A DNA stretch of 24,244 nt from CAYVDB01 sp964450705 (GTDB lineage Bacteria; Patescibacteriota; Minisyncoccia; Phycocordibacterales; Zambryskibacteraceae). This document shows positions 13,246 to 21,512 of this stretch, piece after piece. Each line of letters starts with the position of its first letter. Positions within the stretch are counted from its first letter, which is position 1. The stretch spans positions 1 to 24,244 of the forward strand of contig CAYVDB010000007.1 of assembly GCA_964450705.1 (NCBI GenBank), written 5' to 3'. The translations under genes were made by a program, and so were the position numbers. The notes beneath the pieces are model-generated. The model ran no database searches and was not told where the DNA came from. It saw nothing but the letters and a program-made list of their open reading frames with translations.

Positions 13246-14197
13246 CATAAAGAGTTATAAAGCGCTTTGGTGTAAAAAACATAATTACATAAATAATAAG
13301 TGCAGGAATCCCGAAAATCATTACATCTTTTATTTTTGCAAGAGTGCTCACTTTAGATAAAGCTTTTGAGGCACTCGATCCTGGCAAAACAACGGCACCC
13401 TTTTTTGTAAAATAGTTTCGAAGTTTTGAAACAATATTCCAAGAAGTATATTTACCATATCGAAATCTTAGTTTAAGAATAAGAAACGACAGGCCTTCAG
13501 ATCTACGAGTTATATACTTCACACTGAAACCTTGTCTTTCTAAATACATTCGAAGTGACGTACGACCCCAGCGAGTAAGATGACGAGGCGGTAAATCATG
13601 TGGCTGTAACCATCTAGCTCCCTTTCTATATGGCATAGAAAGAGCAATGAAACCTCCTTGATTTAATAACTCTTTTACATTTGAAATAAACTCATTGTGA
13701 TTATCAATATGCTCAAAAACATCAAAAAAAGTTACCAAATCACAAGAAAAACCAGGGTGTGATTTTTTAAATCCCATAAGATCATTTACCTCCGTATTTT
13801 TAAGTTTAAAAACATTTTTTGAAACTAAAATTGCATCACGATCAAAATCAATCCCATAAGTATCCCATCCTTTCTTTTCTGCATGAGCAAGAAAGTTCCC
13901 AGTTCCACAACCAATATCTAAAACCTTACCCTTCTTAGGAGATAAGAAAGATATAATTTTTTTATGATTCCAATTCGGCTCAAGTAGAGGCTCTTGGTTT
14001 CTCCCCGCATAACGCTCGTCTTTTTCATACCACTCCGCTCCGGGGTTTTTAAACGGAGTCCAAAAAAATACTCGACAACCAAAACAAGAATATCCAAAAA
14101 AAACCTCACCTTGAGAATTGGTATACGACTCTGTTATATGAGCTGACTCTTTACAAAGAGGACAGGTTTCTTTTTTAGAATTATCCATAGTATCCAT
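13226..14197 (-). CDS. Class I SAM methyltransferase with N-terminal zinc ribbon and C-terminal membrane segment
   Basis: The 323-residue protein starts with a zinc ribbon, CPLC (Cys12, Cys15) and CFGC (Cys38, Cys41). A Rossmann-fold methyltransferase follows, with motif I VLDIGCGTGNF (92-102), an acidic ligand in YGIDFDRD and the FFDVFEH motif. Near the C-terminus is a hydrophobic stretch (about 292-312, IFGIPALIIYVIMFF), so the enzyme may sit at the membrane. CxxC...CxxC heads occur on several sugar- and lipid-methyltransferases of glycan loci; the acceptor here is unknown. It is the last gene of the ten-gene block, 14 nt after a GT4 gene. An ATG three codons downstream (14188) is an alternative start. 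Its 3' end overlaps the convergent flippase gene by 20 nt, and no terminator hairpin is visible. Confidence 0.85.
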   Translation of the reverse strand: MDTMDNSKKETCPLCKESAHITESYTNSQGEVFFGYSCFGCRVFFWTPFKNPGAEWYEKDERYAGRNQEPLLEPNWNHKKIISFLSPKKGKVLDIGCGTGNFLAHAEKKGWDTYGIDFDRDAILVSKNVFKLKNTEVNDLMGFKKSHPGFSCDLVTFFDVFEHIDNHNEFISNVKELLNQGGFIALSMPYRKGARWLQPHDLPPRHLTRWGRTSLRMYLERQGFSVKYITRRSEGLSFLILKLRFRYGKYTSWNIVSKLRNYFTKKGAVVLPGSSASKALSKVSTLAKIKDVMIFGIPALIIYVIMFFTPKRFITLYAIAQKK

Positions 14198-14211
14198 AAA
14201 TAGAGTATATG

Positions 14212-15363
14212 CTATGAAGAAACGCTGTCATATATCTGAGTAGTTTGTTTTGCTGTTCTATCCCAAGTAAATTGTCGCGCCCTTTCTAAACCTTTAGAAA
14301 TATACATTTCTTTAAGTTTTGGATCTAAAAGAATCGAAACAATTTTATCCTTACAGTCTCTAATATTATAAGGATCAAAATATATCACAGAATCTCCGCC
14401 CACTTCTGGAAGAGACCCAGCACTAGAAGAAACTACGGGCGTACCACTCGCCATAGCTTCAATCAAAGGTAGCCCAAAACCTTCGTTTATTGATGGAAAA
14501 ACAAAAAGCTGTGCTCCAGAATATAATGCATTCAAATCTTCCTGATCTACAAAAGGAACAATAACAATATCGTCCCTATACAAAGATCGTTCTCTTAATT
14601 CTATAGGGGCATAGTAACCCTTTACCTGAGAGCCAACTAAAACGAGCTTAGTGTCTACATTGCCATGTTCTCTTCTTAAGAGTTCATAAGCTTTAATTAG
14701 AGTTTCAATATTCTTATGCTTTTGAAAACGCGAGACGCTAAGGATGAAGTTCCCCGGTATAGCGTACTTTCTTGTAAGGATATTTTGAGCTATTCCCTTC
14801 CCCATTAGAGAAAAATTTTCAGAGCCACCATTATAAGTTACAAAAACTTTATCCTTATCAAAACCGTAATGTTCAATAATCTCTTGCCGAGCATATTCCG
14901 AAACCGCTATACACGCTTTTATAGACTTATGAAAATAAGTGAGGGTGAAATTAAAAATACTTTTAGCTAGATCAAAAAAAGATGGAGCTGTCTTGTCGCC
15001 TGCAGCATGTGCGGTCAATACGATATGCCGAGCAGGCGCAAACCAAAAGAATGGGTATAGTCTCGGCTGAAACCAATGGATAATGTCGAACTTATCATTT
15101 CGATATTTCCAAAAAAATTTCATCATTCTCACAAATCTAGTTCCATACGGAAGAGAAAGAAAATCTGGAATAATTATTTCTTTTGCTTGTGCGTATAATG
15201 GATCTTCTACGTGATCAAAATGCACAAGATAAAAATCATATTGATCTCCATAGTTTTTAAGAAGTTCTTCTGTAATTTTGCGAGCATAGAGCGCGGTACC
15301 TTTTGCTTGGCGCCCGTCAAACGCATACGTCATTAGTGCAACTTTCGATTTTTGATCAATCAT
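14212..15363 (-). CDS. GT4-family glycosyltransferase
   Basis: The 383-residue GT-B enzyme has an N-terminal acceptor domain with the Gly loop region GRQAKGTALYARKITEEL (about 17-34). The C-terminal donor domain has SVSRFQKHKN (209-218) and the intact E-x7-E motif, Glu294 and Glu302 (EGFGLPLIE), followed by AMASGTPVVSS. This is the retaining GT4 layout common in mannosyl- and other hexosyltransferases. It probably transfers a sugar from a nucleotide donor to a growing lipid-linked glycan on the cytoplasmic side. The start overlaps the stop of the acetyltransferase gene (ATGA, 15360-15363), so translation is coupled. The sugar specificity cannot be read from the sequence. Confidence 0.9.
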   Translation of the reverse strand: MIDQKSKVALMTYAFDGRQAKGTALYARKITEELLKNYGDQYDFYLVHFDHVEDPLYAQAKEIIIPDFLSLPYGTRFVRMMKFFWKYRNDKFDIIHWFQPRLYPFFWFAPARHIVLTAHAAGDKTAPSFFDLAKSIFNFTLTYFHKSIKACIAVSEYARQEIIEHYGFDKDKVFVTYNGGSENFSLMGKGIAQNILTRKYAIPGNFILSVSRFQKHKNIETLIKAYELLRREHGNVDTKLVLVGSQVKGYYAPIELRERSLYRDDIVIVPFVDQEDLNALYSGAQLFVFPSINEGFGLPLIEAMASGTPVVSSSAGSLPEVGGDSVIYFDPYNIRDCKDKIVSILLDPKLKEMYISKGLERARQFTWDRTAKQTTQIYDSVSS

Positions 15364-15836
15364 GAAATAACTCTCGCTGGCACTCCCGCAACAGTTGTGT
15401 GCGGAGGGACGTCTTTTGTAACTACACTACCCGCTCCAACAAGCGCCCCTTCACCAATAGTTACCCCACCGAGAATCGTGGCATTACTTCCGATAGAAGC
15501 GCCTCGGCAAACTCTAGTTTTTACAAAGCGATCTTGCCAATCAGAATCAACCTCTTGGCTTCCATCTTCTTTAACAGCCCTTGGATGATTATCATTAATG
15601 AACATTACTCCGTGTCCTACAAACACCCCATCTTCTACCGTAACTCCTTCACAAATAAATGTATGGCTAGAGATCTTGCAGTTTTTTCCAATACTTGCGC
15701 CTCGTTGGATTTCGACAAAAGTCCCCACTTTAGTATTATCCCCCACAGAACATCCGTAGAGATTAGTAAACTCAAACACTTTTGTATTTTCTCCGAGAAC
15801 TACATCCGGAGCAATTTTCCTAAATTGAAATTCCAT
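15360..15836 (-). CDS. wbpD: Left-handed beta-helix N-acetyltransferase, WbpD-like
   Basis: The 158-residue protein is built of hexapeptide repeats, for example VGDNTKVGTFVEIQRGASIG and IGSNATILGGVTIGEGALVG. It contains NDNHPRA (81-87), close to the ND-x-x-PRA block of sugar-nucleotide N-acetyltransferases, and ends VTKDVPPHTTVAGVPAR. WbpD acetylates the 3-amino group of UDP-GlcNAc3NA to give UDP-GlcNAc3NAcA. The two enzymes of the preceding steps (WbpB- and WbpE-like) are directly upstream, and the WbpB-like gene overlaps this one by 37 nt. A dTDP-3-amino-sugar acetyltransferase (FdtC type) is the main alternative, but the Gfo/Idh/MocA partner favours the Wbp route. Confidence 0.85.
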   Translation of the reverse strand: MEFQFRKIAPDVVLGENTKVFEFTNLYGCSVGDNTKVGTFVEIQRGASIGKNCKISSHTFICEGVTVEDGVFVGHGVMFINDNHPRAVKEDGSQEVDSDWQDRFVKTRVCRGASIGSNATILGGVTIGEGALVGAGSVVTKDVPPHTTVAGVPARVIS

Positions 15837-16891
15837 TTTGGTATAGCGTCTAATGATATTTTTTCACCTTCTCTTTCAATTGACCCCTGTGCCGCAACAA
15901 GCATTTTTACAATACGTAAACCAAATTCCCCACTACTTCGAGGGTTCTTCTGCTCAAGAATTGCATCCCGAAAATCAGCAATCATATACTCCAAATCCTC
16001 CTTTCCGGTTTCAAGAGGAATAATACTAGACTCTCCCATAGAATACTCAAACATTGGCCCAAAACCCTTTTCATCAGATTTTACAACGAGTTTCTGATCA
16101 TATATTCGCAACTGCCCTTCTTTATCCATAAGGTCATAGACAGCCATTTTTTCTTTACCCACCACAACTACCAAACGTTCCTTCTTAGGCGCAAGCCAAC
16201 TCAGATGAGAGTGGGCATTGAGATCGTCTCCAAAATGCGCCGTCACATAAGCAATACCTTCTTGGGATCTAATACCAAAACCATATTCGGCAGGGATAGT
16301 ACCCACTGCAGATACATGCTTTGGCTCCCTATCGAGAAGATATGCAAGAATTGAAAAATCATGGGGGCCTAGGTCCCACAAAACATTTGTATCTCTTTGG
16401 AAAAGCCCCATATTTACCCGAGTAGAAGTGATAGAGCAAATCTCTCCAAGTTCTCCGCTCTGAATAATCTCCTTTAAACGAACGACTGCTGGCGCATAGA
16501 GAAATGTATGATCAACCATGACCACTTTTTTCATATTTTTACCTAAAACAACAAGCTCCTCTGCGTCACTAATATTAGTTGTCATTGGCTTTTCAACAAG
16601 AACATGTTTCCCCGCAATAAGAGCTCCTTTTGCGATACGATGGTGAGAAGAAATTATTGTCCCTACTACAACCGCATGAATATCTTCCCGTGCAAAAACA
16701 TCTCTGTAATGCCTCAAAACTTCTACTTCTTTCAAATCTTGTTTTATTTTTTCGTGGCGACTTTCGTCTTTTTCACAAACAACGCGCAGATCAAATTCAG
16801 GAATTTTTTTTATATTACGAATTAGATTAGGGCTCCAGTAGCCATAACCAATAACCGCAACGCCTATCTTTTTATTAGTGGCTTCCGACAT
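15800..16891 (-). CDS. wbpB: Gfo/Idh/MocA-family sugar-nucleotide dehydrogenase, WbpB-like
   Basis: The 363-residue protein has an N-terminal NAD-binding domain with GYGYWSPN (15-22), the catalytic EKP (100-102, after HVLV) and LWDLGPHD (171-178) containing the active-site His. The GYGYW-x-PNL-x-RN form of the Gly loop is the one I associate with WbpB/WlbA enzymes. These oxidise C3 of UDP-GlcNAcA so that a PLP enzyme can aminate it. It overlaps the aminotransferase gene by 17 nt and the acetyltransferase gene by 37 nt. Such tight packing suggests the three are made in fixed ratio. The UDP-GlcNAc 6-dehydrogenase (WbpA) that should supply its substrate is not in this window. Confidence 0.88.
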   Translation of the reverse strand: MSEATNKKIGVAVIGYGYWSPNLIRNIKKIPEFDLRVVCEKDESRHEKIKQDLKEVEVLRHYRDVFAREDIHAVVVGTIISSHHRIAKGALIAGKHVLVEKPMTTNISDAEELVVLGKNMKKVVMVDHTFLYAPAVVRLKEIIQSGELGEICSITSTRVNMGLFQRDTNVLWDLGPHDFSILAYLLDREPKHVSAVGTIPAEYGFGIRSQEGIAYVTAHFGDDLNAHSHLSWLAPKKERLVVVVGKEKMAVYDLMDKEGQLRIYDQKLVVKSDEKGFGPMFEYSMGESSIIPLETGKEDLEYMIADFRDAILEQKNPRSSGEFGLRIVKMLVAAQGSIEREGEKISLDAIPKWNFNLGKLLRM

Positions 16892-17993
16892 ATTCCTTTA
16901 TTTTTTCACACACAAAATCAATCTGCTCTTGTGCTATCCCAGGGTACATTGGCAAACTTACGATAGATTTTGCAAAAGCTTCTGACTCTTTGAAATCACC
17001 CGACTTGTAGCCCAAGAAAGAGAAGGCCGGCGTTTCATGAAGTGGAAAGGGGTAGTGAATTCCACTTCCAATCTCATGCGAAGAGAGATACGTCATAAAA
17101 TCATCACGATCAAGGCCTTCTCTTAAGCGAATAGTAAACAAGTGAAATACCGACTTTGTATCTTTAAGAGTTTCATATACGGTTATCCCCGAAACATCTT
17201 TAAGTTTTTCAAGGTACCTCTCCGCCGCTTCAATTCTTTTATCGTTCCAGTTATCAAGATGTTGCAACTTTAATCTCAAAACAAGTGCCTGAATCGTATC
17301 GAGCCTACTGTTGTAACCTACCAATTCGTGAACATATTTTTTTGGCATACCATGATCACGAAGCTTCCGAATAGTAGTTGCAACTTCATCGTTATTGGTA
17401 CATACACAGCCAGCGTCACCATACGCCCCTAAATTCTTACCAGGGTAAAAACTAAATGAAGAGATATCTCCAAAAGACCCGACTTTTTTATCTTGGAAAA
17501 GTGCTCCTTGGGCCTGACAGCTATCTTCAATTACCTTTAGATTATGTTTTTTGGAAATCTCCAACACTCTATCCATATTTACCGGCTGACCATACAGATG
17601 TACTGGGACAATCGCCTTCGTATTCGAAGTAATCGCTTGCTCAAGCTTTTCAAAATTAAAATTCCGAGTAACTGGGTCAATATCAACAAACACTGGGGTT
17701 GCCCCAGCATGAACAATTGCACTTGCGGTTGCAAAAAAAGTTGTAGGAATTGTAATTACCTCATCTCCCTTTCCTATTCCTAAAGCTTTGTAAGAAAGAA
17801 TTAGGGCGTCAGTCCCATTTGCGACCCCAATACAATGCTTTACCCCCAAATATGATGCGAAATCCTGTTCAAAAAGCGCAACATCAGGCCCATTGATAAA
17901 TGCTGTTTTGGCAAAAATGGCTTCGAGACCATTTTTGAGATCTCCTTCAATGTGTTTGTGTTGCCACAATAAATCTAGAAAAGAGACTTTCAT
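16875..17993 (-). CDS. wbpE: DegT/DnrJ/EryC1 PLP aminotransferase, WbpE-like
   Basis: The 372-residue sugar aminotransferase shows the substrate region FINGPDVALFE (32-42), the phosphate-binding NGTDAL (59-64), IPTTFFATASA (82-92), the PLP-ring Asp in VIEDSCQ (Asp157) and the Schiff-base Lys in SFYPGKNLGAYGDAG (Lys186). All catalytic residues are present. WbpE aminates the 3-keto product of WbpB using glutamate. The adjacent WbpB- and WbpD-like genes support that role over other DegT reactions such as 4-amination. It starts 2 nt after the GT4 gene upstream and overlaps the WbpB-like gene by 17 nt. Confidence 0.9.
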   Translation of the reverse strand: MKVSFLDLLWQHKHIEGDLKNGLEAIFAKTAFINGPDVALFEQDFASYLGVKHCIGVANGTDALILSYKALGIGKGDEVITIPTTFFATASAIVHAGATPVFVDIDPVTRNFNFEKLEQAITSNTKAIVPVHLYGQPVNMDRVLEISKKHNLKVIEDSCQAQGALFQDKKVGSFGDISSFSFYPGKNLGAYGDAGCVCTNNDEVATTIRKLRDHGMPKKYVHELVGYNSRLDTIQALVLRLKLQHLDNWNDKRIEAAERYLEKLKDVSGITVYETLKDTKSVFHLFTIRLREGLDRDDFMTYLSSHEIGSGIHYPFPLHETPAFSFLGYKSGDFKESEAFAKSIVSLPMYPGIAQEQIDFVCEKIKEYVGSH

Positions 17994-17995
17994 AT

Positions 17996-19192
17996 TTATT
18001 TACATAAGAAAGTATAAACCTGTTCATACCTTCGAGCAATATTTTCCCAATCGAAAGTCTCTTGCATATTTTTCATACCATTTTTACCTAAGTTCTCTCG
18101 AAGTTCCTTATCGATAGCAAGTCTACATATTGCCTTTTTAAGATCTTCTTCACTTTGAGGATCAACGAAAAGGCAATCTACCCCATCTTTGGCAAATTTA
18201 TCCGCAGACTCATAATAGCCAACAAGCGTTCCCGTACCAGACGCAATGGCTTCAAGGCCTGCAATTCCTAACGCTTCCTTTACAGAAGTACCAGCAGAAT
18301 AAGTATAGACATTTGAAAATATATCCGCAGAGACAAGCAGTTCGTGAGCGTCCGTACGTAGACCTAAGAGTCTCACATTCTCTTTTAATCCTAGCGTTTC
18401 TACAAGACGACGAAGTTCTTCATCAAGGGGCCCATAGCCAACAATCCGCAACTGAATATCGCGTCTCTCTTTTAAGACTAGCGCAAAAGACCGAATAAGA
18501 TGCTCGTGCCCTTTCCAGCTAATAAGTCGCCCAGTTGCAAGTAAAAATATCTCTCCTTCTTTTATGCCGACTTCTTTTCTTTTTGAACTCTTGTCCAAAG
18601 AGGTTTGTAAGTGAGAAAATATCTTTGCATCTATGCCATTAAAAATGGTGAGCGATTTCGTCTTTTTTGTTAGAAGAATATCGTCCTCTTTTTTCATATA
18701 CACATTACTTTTTCCAAATAAAGCTTCCTCGACAATATCTGTGTAGCAAATTACGAGAGAAATAAGAGGCTTAATAAGAGCTCTTAAAAAGCGAACCTTC
18801 CAAGGGTCAAATTCATGAGTATTGTGCTCATGTGCGATTCGTACCGGAGCTCTAGCTATCCACGAAGCAATACTCCCGACGATAATCGAGTATGGCAAAT
18901 GAAAATGGACTACGTCTGGGGCAAAAATACGGATAGAGCTAATAAGTTTCCGCATTTGAGCCAGACTTAACCTTCCGGCCCAATTGAGAATCTCAAATGA
19001 AACCCCGAAGTCTCTAAAGCGAGTCGTAAGATCCTCACCCTTACCTTGGCCTACATTTTTTACATCACGCAAAGCAATAACATGAACATCAAACTGTTCT
19101 CTATTAAGAGACCGCGCAACATCGAGGACTACTCGCTGAGCGCCACCTGGTAACAGGTCATTGATTATATATAGTACTTTTATCTTCTTCAT
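17996..19192 (-). CDS. GT4-family glycosyltransferase
   Basis: The 398-residue GT-B enzyme starts MKKIKVLYIINDLLPGGAQRV, with the GGAQRV loop that many GT4 enzymes use to bind the acceptor. The donor domain has LLATGRLISWKGHEHLI (217-233) and E-x7-E as Glu306 and Glu314 within KEALGIAGLEAIASG, so the active-site pair is intact. It probably adds one sugar to the lipid-linked glycan on the inner face of the membrane. The gene overlaps the upstream methyltransferase gene by an ATGA (19189-19192) and stops 2 nt before the WbpE-like gene. It is therefore in the same transcription and translation chain. The donor sugar may be the WbpD product but this is not shown. Confidence 0.9.
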   Translation of the reverse strand: MKKIKVLYIINDLLPGGAQRVVLDVARSLNREQFDVHVIALRDVKNVGQGKGEDLTTRFRDFGVSFEILNWAGRLSLAQMRKLISSIRIFAPDVVHFHLPYSIIVGSIASWIARAPVRIAHEHNTHEFDPWKVRFLRALIKPLISLVICYTDIVEEALFGKSNVYMKKEDDILLTKKTKSLTIFNGIDAKIFSHLQTSLDKSSKRKEVGIKEGEIFLLATGRLISWKGHEHLIRSFALVLKERRDIQLRIVGYGPLDEELRRLVETLGLKENVRLLGLRTDAHELLVSADIFSNVYTYSAGTSVKEALGIAGLEAIASGTGTLVGYYESADKFAKDGVDCLFVDPQSEEDLKKAICRLAIDKELRENLGKNGMKNMQETFDWENIARRYEQVYTFLCK

Positions 19193-19827
19193 TTTTTAGC
19201 GATAAAGCACAAGTCAAAAGCAAAAAAGGATGGAAAATTACGCGCTAAAAACCCAAGACGCCCAAGTCCTTTAATAGAAACGTCAGCAAACGAAGTTTCG
19301 AGCATTTTTTTTAGATCTTCTGCACTAAATTGATTTATGTGAGTTGGATCAGAAAGAGGGGTAAAACGTTTTGATCCTCTGAGATATCTAAGCCGATTAA
19401 TTAAAGAAAACGCATTAGGAACAGATCCGACAAATATGCCTCCTGCGCTTAAGAGCCTACTGACCTCTCCGGCAATGCGTTCTGGATAATACACATGCTC
19501 AAGGACTTCTCCTGCAACAACCACATCAAAACTTTGCCCAGAAAGCTTACTCCAATCTCCCTGTAGATCAAAACATAAAGTTTCTATACCTAAGACGTCT
19601 TCTGCTCGTCTAAGACTTTTAGTATCAATATCAACACCAAGGACCTTATTCCCTTCCGTGAAGTAGGAAGTTAGTGCCCCATCTCGACAGCCAATATCAA
19701 GTACTCTTTTATTTTTTCCAATAAGATTCTTAAAAAACATTCCACGATCTTGTTTCAAAATAGAAAAACCTGCTTCTCGGCTGTTTTGATGATGTTCTTC
19801 ATAAATTTTTTGTAGAGATGAACTCAT
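19189..19827 (-). CDS. Class I SAM-dependent methyltransferase
   Basis: The 212-residue cytosolic protein has SAM motif I VLDIGCRDG (42-50), the acidic ribose ligand in VLGVDID (about 62-68), and AGEVLEHVYYP (about 105-115), which is the motif IV/post-I region of Methyltransf_11/23 enzymes. A SVPNAF strand follows. Proteins of this kind in glycan loci often O- or N-methylate sugars or cap chain ends. The acceptor is unknown. It overlaps the genes on both sides by 4 nt (ATGA), the same arrangement as its methyltransferase neighbour, so the two enzymes are likely made together. Confidence 0.85.
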   Translation of the reverse strand: MSSSLQKIYEEHHQNSREAGFSILKQDRGMFFKNLIGKNKRVLDIGCRDGALTSYFTEGNKVLGVDIDTKSLRRAEDVLGIETLCFDLQGDWSKLSGQSFDVVVAGEVLEHVYYPERIAGEVSRLLSAGGIFVGSVPNAFSLINRLRYLRGSKRFTPLSDPTHINQFSAEDLKKMLETSFADVSIKGLGRLGFLARNFPSFFAFDLCFIAKK

Positions 19828-20474
19828 TTTGTTTTCTTTGCAATAACAACAAACCCCAAAGGATAGTTCTTTGGCATATATCCCTTATGAGATAGTAACG
19901 CCAACCGAGCGAAAGCTTTATCAAACAGTTTTGATAGTGGGTATGAAATTGCTCCATAAAGGATCCTTAGCGGTTTTGGCATAAGTCTCTGCCAGAGCAT
20001 ATCAGAAGCATTGAAAACTCCTGAGCCGAGATGTTCTACATTAATATTCTTAAAGCCGGCCTCTTCAAGCATGCGCCTTAGGGCTTCGTCAGTAAACCTC
20101 CAATAGTCACGCGGAGATGGATGGATAGGAAATAAAAAAGGTACAGCTATAATAATAATCCCCCCTGGTTTTACCACTCGAAAAGATTCTCGAAGCAACT
20201 GTTGAGCGTGATATATATGCTCAAGAACATTCATAAGCAAAACCCCCTCAAAAGATTCTGAAGAAACAGGAAGTGGAGCCTGTTCTAGATCGTGCACGAT
20301 ATCTGCGCCAGAATCTTTACTCAAATTTACTGTAGTGATCTTAAAATCACCTTGGAAAAGGTTTCTATATGCAGATCTTGTATCACCTCCTAAATCTAGA
20401 ATATTGCCATCAAGCCGAATACTCTTTAGTGTTTCGTGTTCAGCCTGCCTTAGTGGTGAGATATCCTTAAACAT
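19824..20474 (-). CDS. Class I SAM-dependent methyltransferase
   Basis: The 216-residue protein has ILDLGGDTRS (25-34) in place of the usual GxGxG, then TVNLSKDSGADIVHDLE, MNVLEHIYHA (81-90) and KPGGIIIIAVPFLFP. This is the Methyltransf_11 pattern with a slightly unusual motif I (GGDTRS). PSPRDYWRFT (119-128) is a feature I have seen in methyltransferases of polysaccharide clusters. It is separated from the GT4 gene upstream by 1 nt and overlaps the next methyltransferase by 4 nt. The sequence is clearly different from its neighbour, so this is not a recent tandem duplication. Acceptor unknown. Confidence 0.83.
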   Translation of the reverse strand: MFKDISPLRQAEHETLKSIRLDGNILDLGGDTRSAYRNLFQGDFKITTVNLSKDSGADIVHDLEQAPLPVSSESFEGVLLMNVLEHIYHAQQLLRESFRVVKPGGIIIIAVPFLFPIHPSPRDYWRFTDEALRRMLEEAGFKNINVEHLGSGVFNASDMLWQRLMPKPLRILYGAISYPLSKLFDKAFARLALLSHKGYMPKNYPLGFVVIAKKTK

Positions 20475-20475
20475 A

Positions 20476-21507
20476 CTATTTCATTTCGAGAACCAAACGG
20501 TCAATTAAAATTGGCAAACTATGACTCTGGATAACTTTCTGTAACTTCTCCTGGGCCAGCCTCTTCTCTTCTTCAGAAAATTTTAGAAAACCAATAATCT
20601 TATCCGCAAGTATTTTGTGATCCCCCTCGGGAAATGAGAAAGTATCTCCTGCAAGGTCTTTGAAATCTCTACTTGTTGTAAGAACAAGACAACCACAGAC
20701 ACAGGCTTTAAATATGGTTTTATCAAACATCCCACTCTTACTACAATTCACAAAGACTTCATGAGAACGATAGTACCGAAAAGTCTCAGTATTAGGAACT
20801 GCGCCAACAAAATCTATATCCTCAAATATAGACAAATCCCTAGCAAGTACCTCTAACTCCTCTTGATACTTAGATTCAGGGTTTGACATTCCGCCGACAA
20901 AAGAAGCTTTGAAAGAAACCTCCTGTTTTTTCAAAATACCAAGAGCTTTTATCAACACATCAGGATTTTTTGATATATCAAGACGTCCTAGAAATAAAAT
21001 TGTATTTGATATACGAGTAATCGGCTCGTCCATACGACCAGATGTCTCATCAACTCCAACGGGCATAATCTGAGTGTTCTTAAAAGAAGCTGTGTATGAA
21101 AACTTTGAAGTACAAAAAACTTTGGTACTAAAATGCCCTGCGATGCGCGTTAGAAGTGTGCCGGCATAATGATTTCTCCATAAAAATATTTTCTTATTAA
21201 GAAGAAGCCATAACGGACCTCCCATAAGCACATACTCTTGGTTCATGTGTACAAAAACTCGGTCATAATTTTTCCGTAATGACCATATGTAACGATAAAA
21301 GCGTAGGATATATTGCAAACGACTCTGCTTATCTTCCTTTCCAAGAGAATACACAAATACGTTATTTGGCAGATCATACTCTCCTTTCTCAAGACAAATA
21401 ACGTGAACTTCTTCATACTTTGAGGCAAGAGAAGAGATCCATCCATGAAAAAAACCTAGTACGGAATCTTTCCTATGAACTTTTTGAGTCAAAATAAGTA
21501 GCTTCAT
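20476..21507 (-). CDS. GT4-like glycosyltransferase with a degenerate active-site motif
   Basis: The 343-residue GT-B protein begins MKLLILTQKVHRKDSVLGFF. Its donor domain includes NTILFLGRLDISKNPDVLIKAL (about 168-189), the standard GT4 nucleotide-sugar region. Where E-x7-E should lie, the sequence is SKSGMFDKTIFKACVCG (256-272). The first Glu is replaced within a G-x-x-DK type motif, and the second position is Lys267 rather than Glu. Some GT4-like enzymes use a GS-x-DK form but usually keep the second Glu. It may have altered donor chemistry or be a non-catalytic partner. It stands 5 nt after the upstream GT4 gene and 1 nt before the methyltransferase pair. Confidence 0.83.
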   Translation of the reverse strand: MKLLILTQKVHRKDSVLGFFHGWISSLASKYEEVHVICLEKGEYDLPNNVFVYSLGKEDKQSRLQYILRFYRYIWSLRKNYDRVFVHMNQEYVLMGGPLWLLLNKKIFLWRNHYAGTLLTRIAGHFSTKVFCTSKFSYTASFKNTQIMPVGVDETSGRMDEPITRISNTILFLGRLDISKNPDVLIKALGILKKQEVSFKASFVGGMSNPESKYQEELEVLARDLSIFEDIDFVGAVPNTETFRYYRSHEVFVNCSKSGMFDKTIFKACVCGCLVLTTSRDFKDLAGDTFSFPEGDHKILADKIIGFLKFSEEEKRLAQEKLQKVIQSHSLPILIDRLVLEMK

Positions 21508-21512
21508 ATGTA

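Noticed and set aside
15399..16097. 232-codon plus-strand open frame
   Set aside because: It lies entirely antisense to the WbpD- and WbpB-like genes, which have clear family motifs. Its translation has no recognisable domain.
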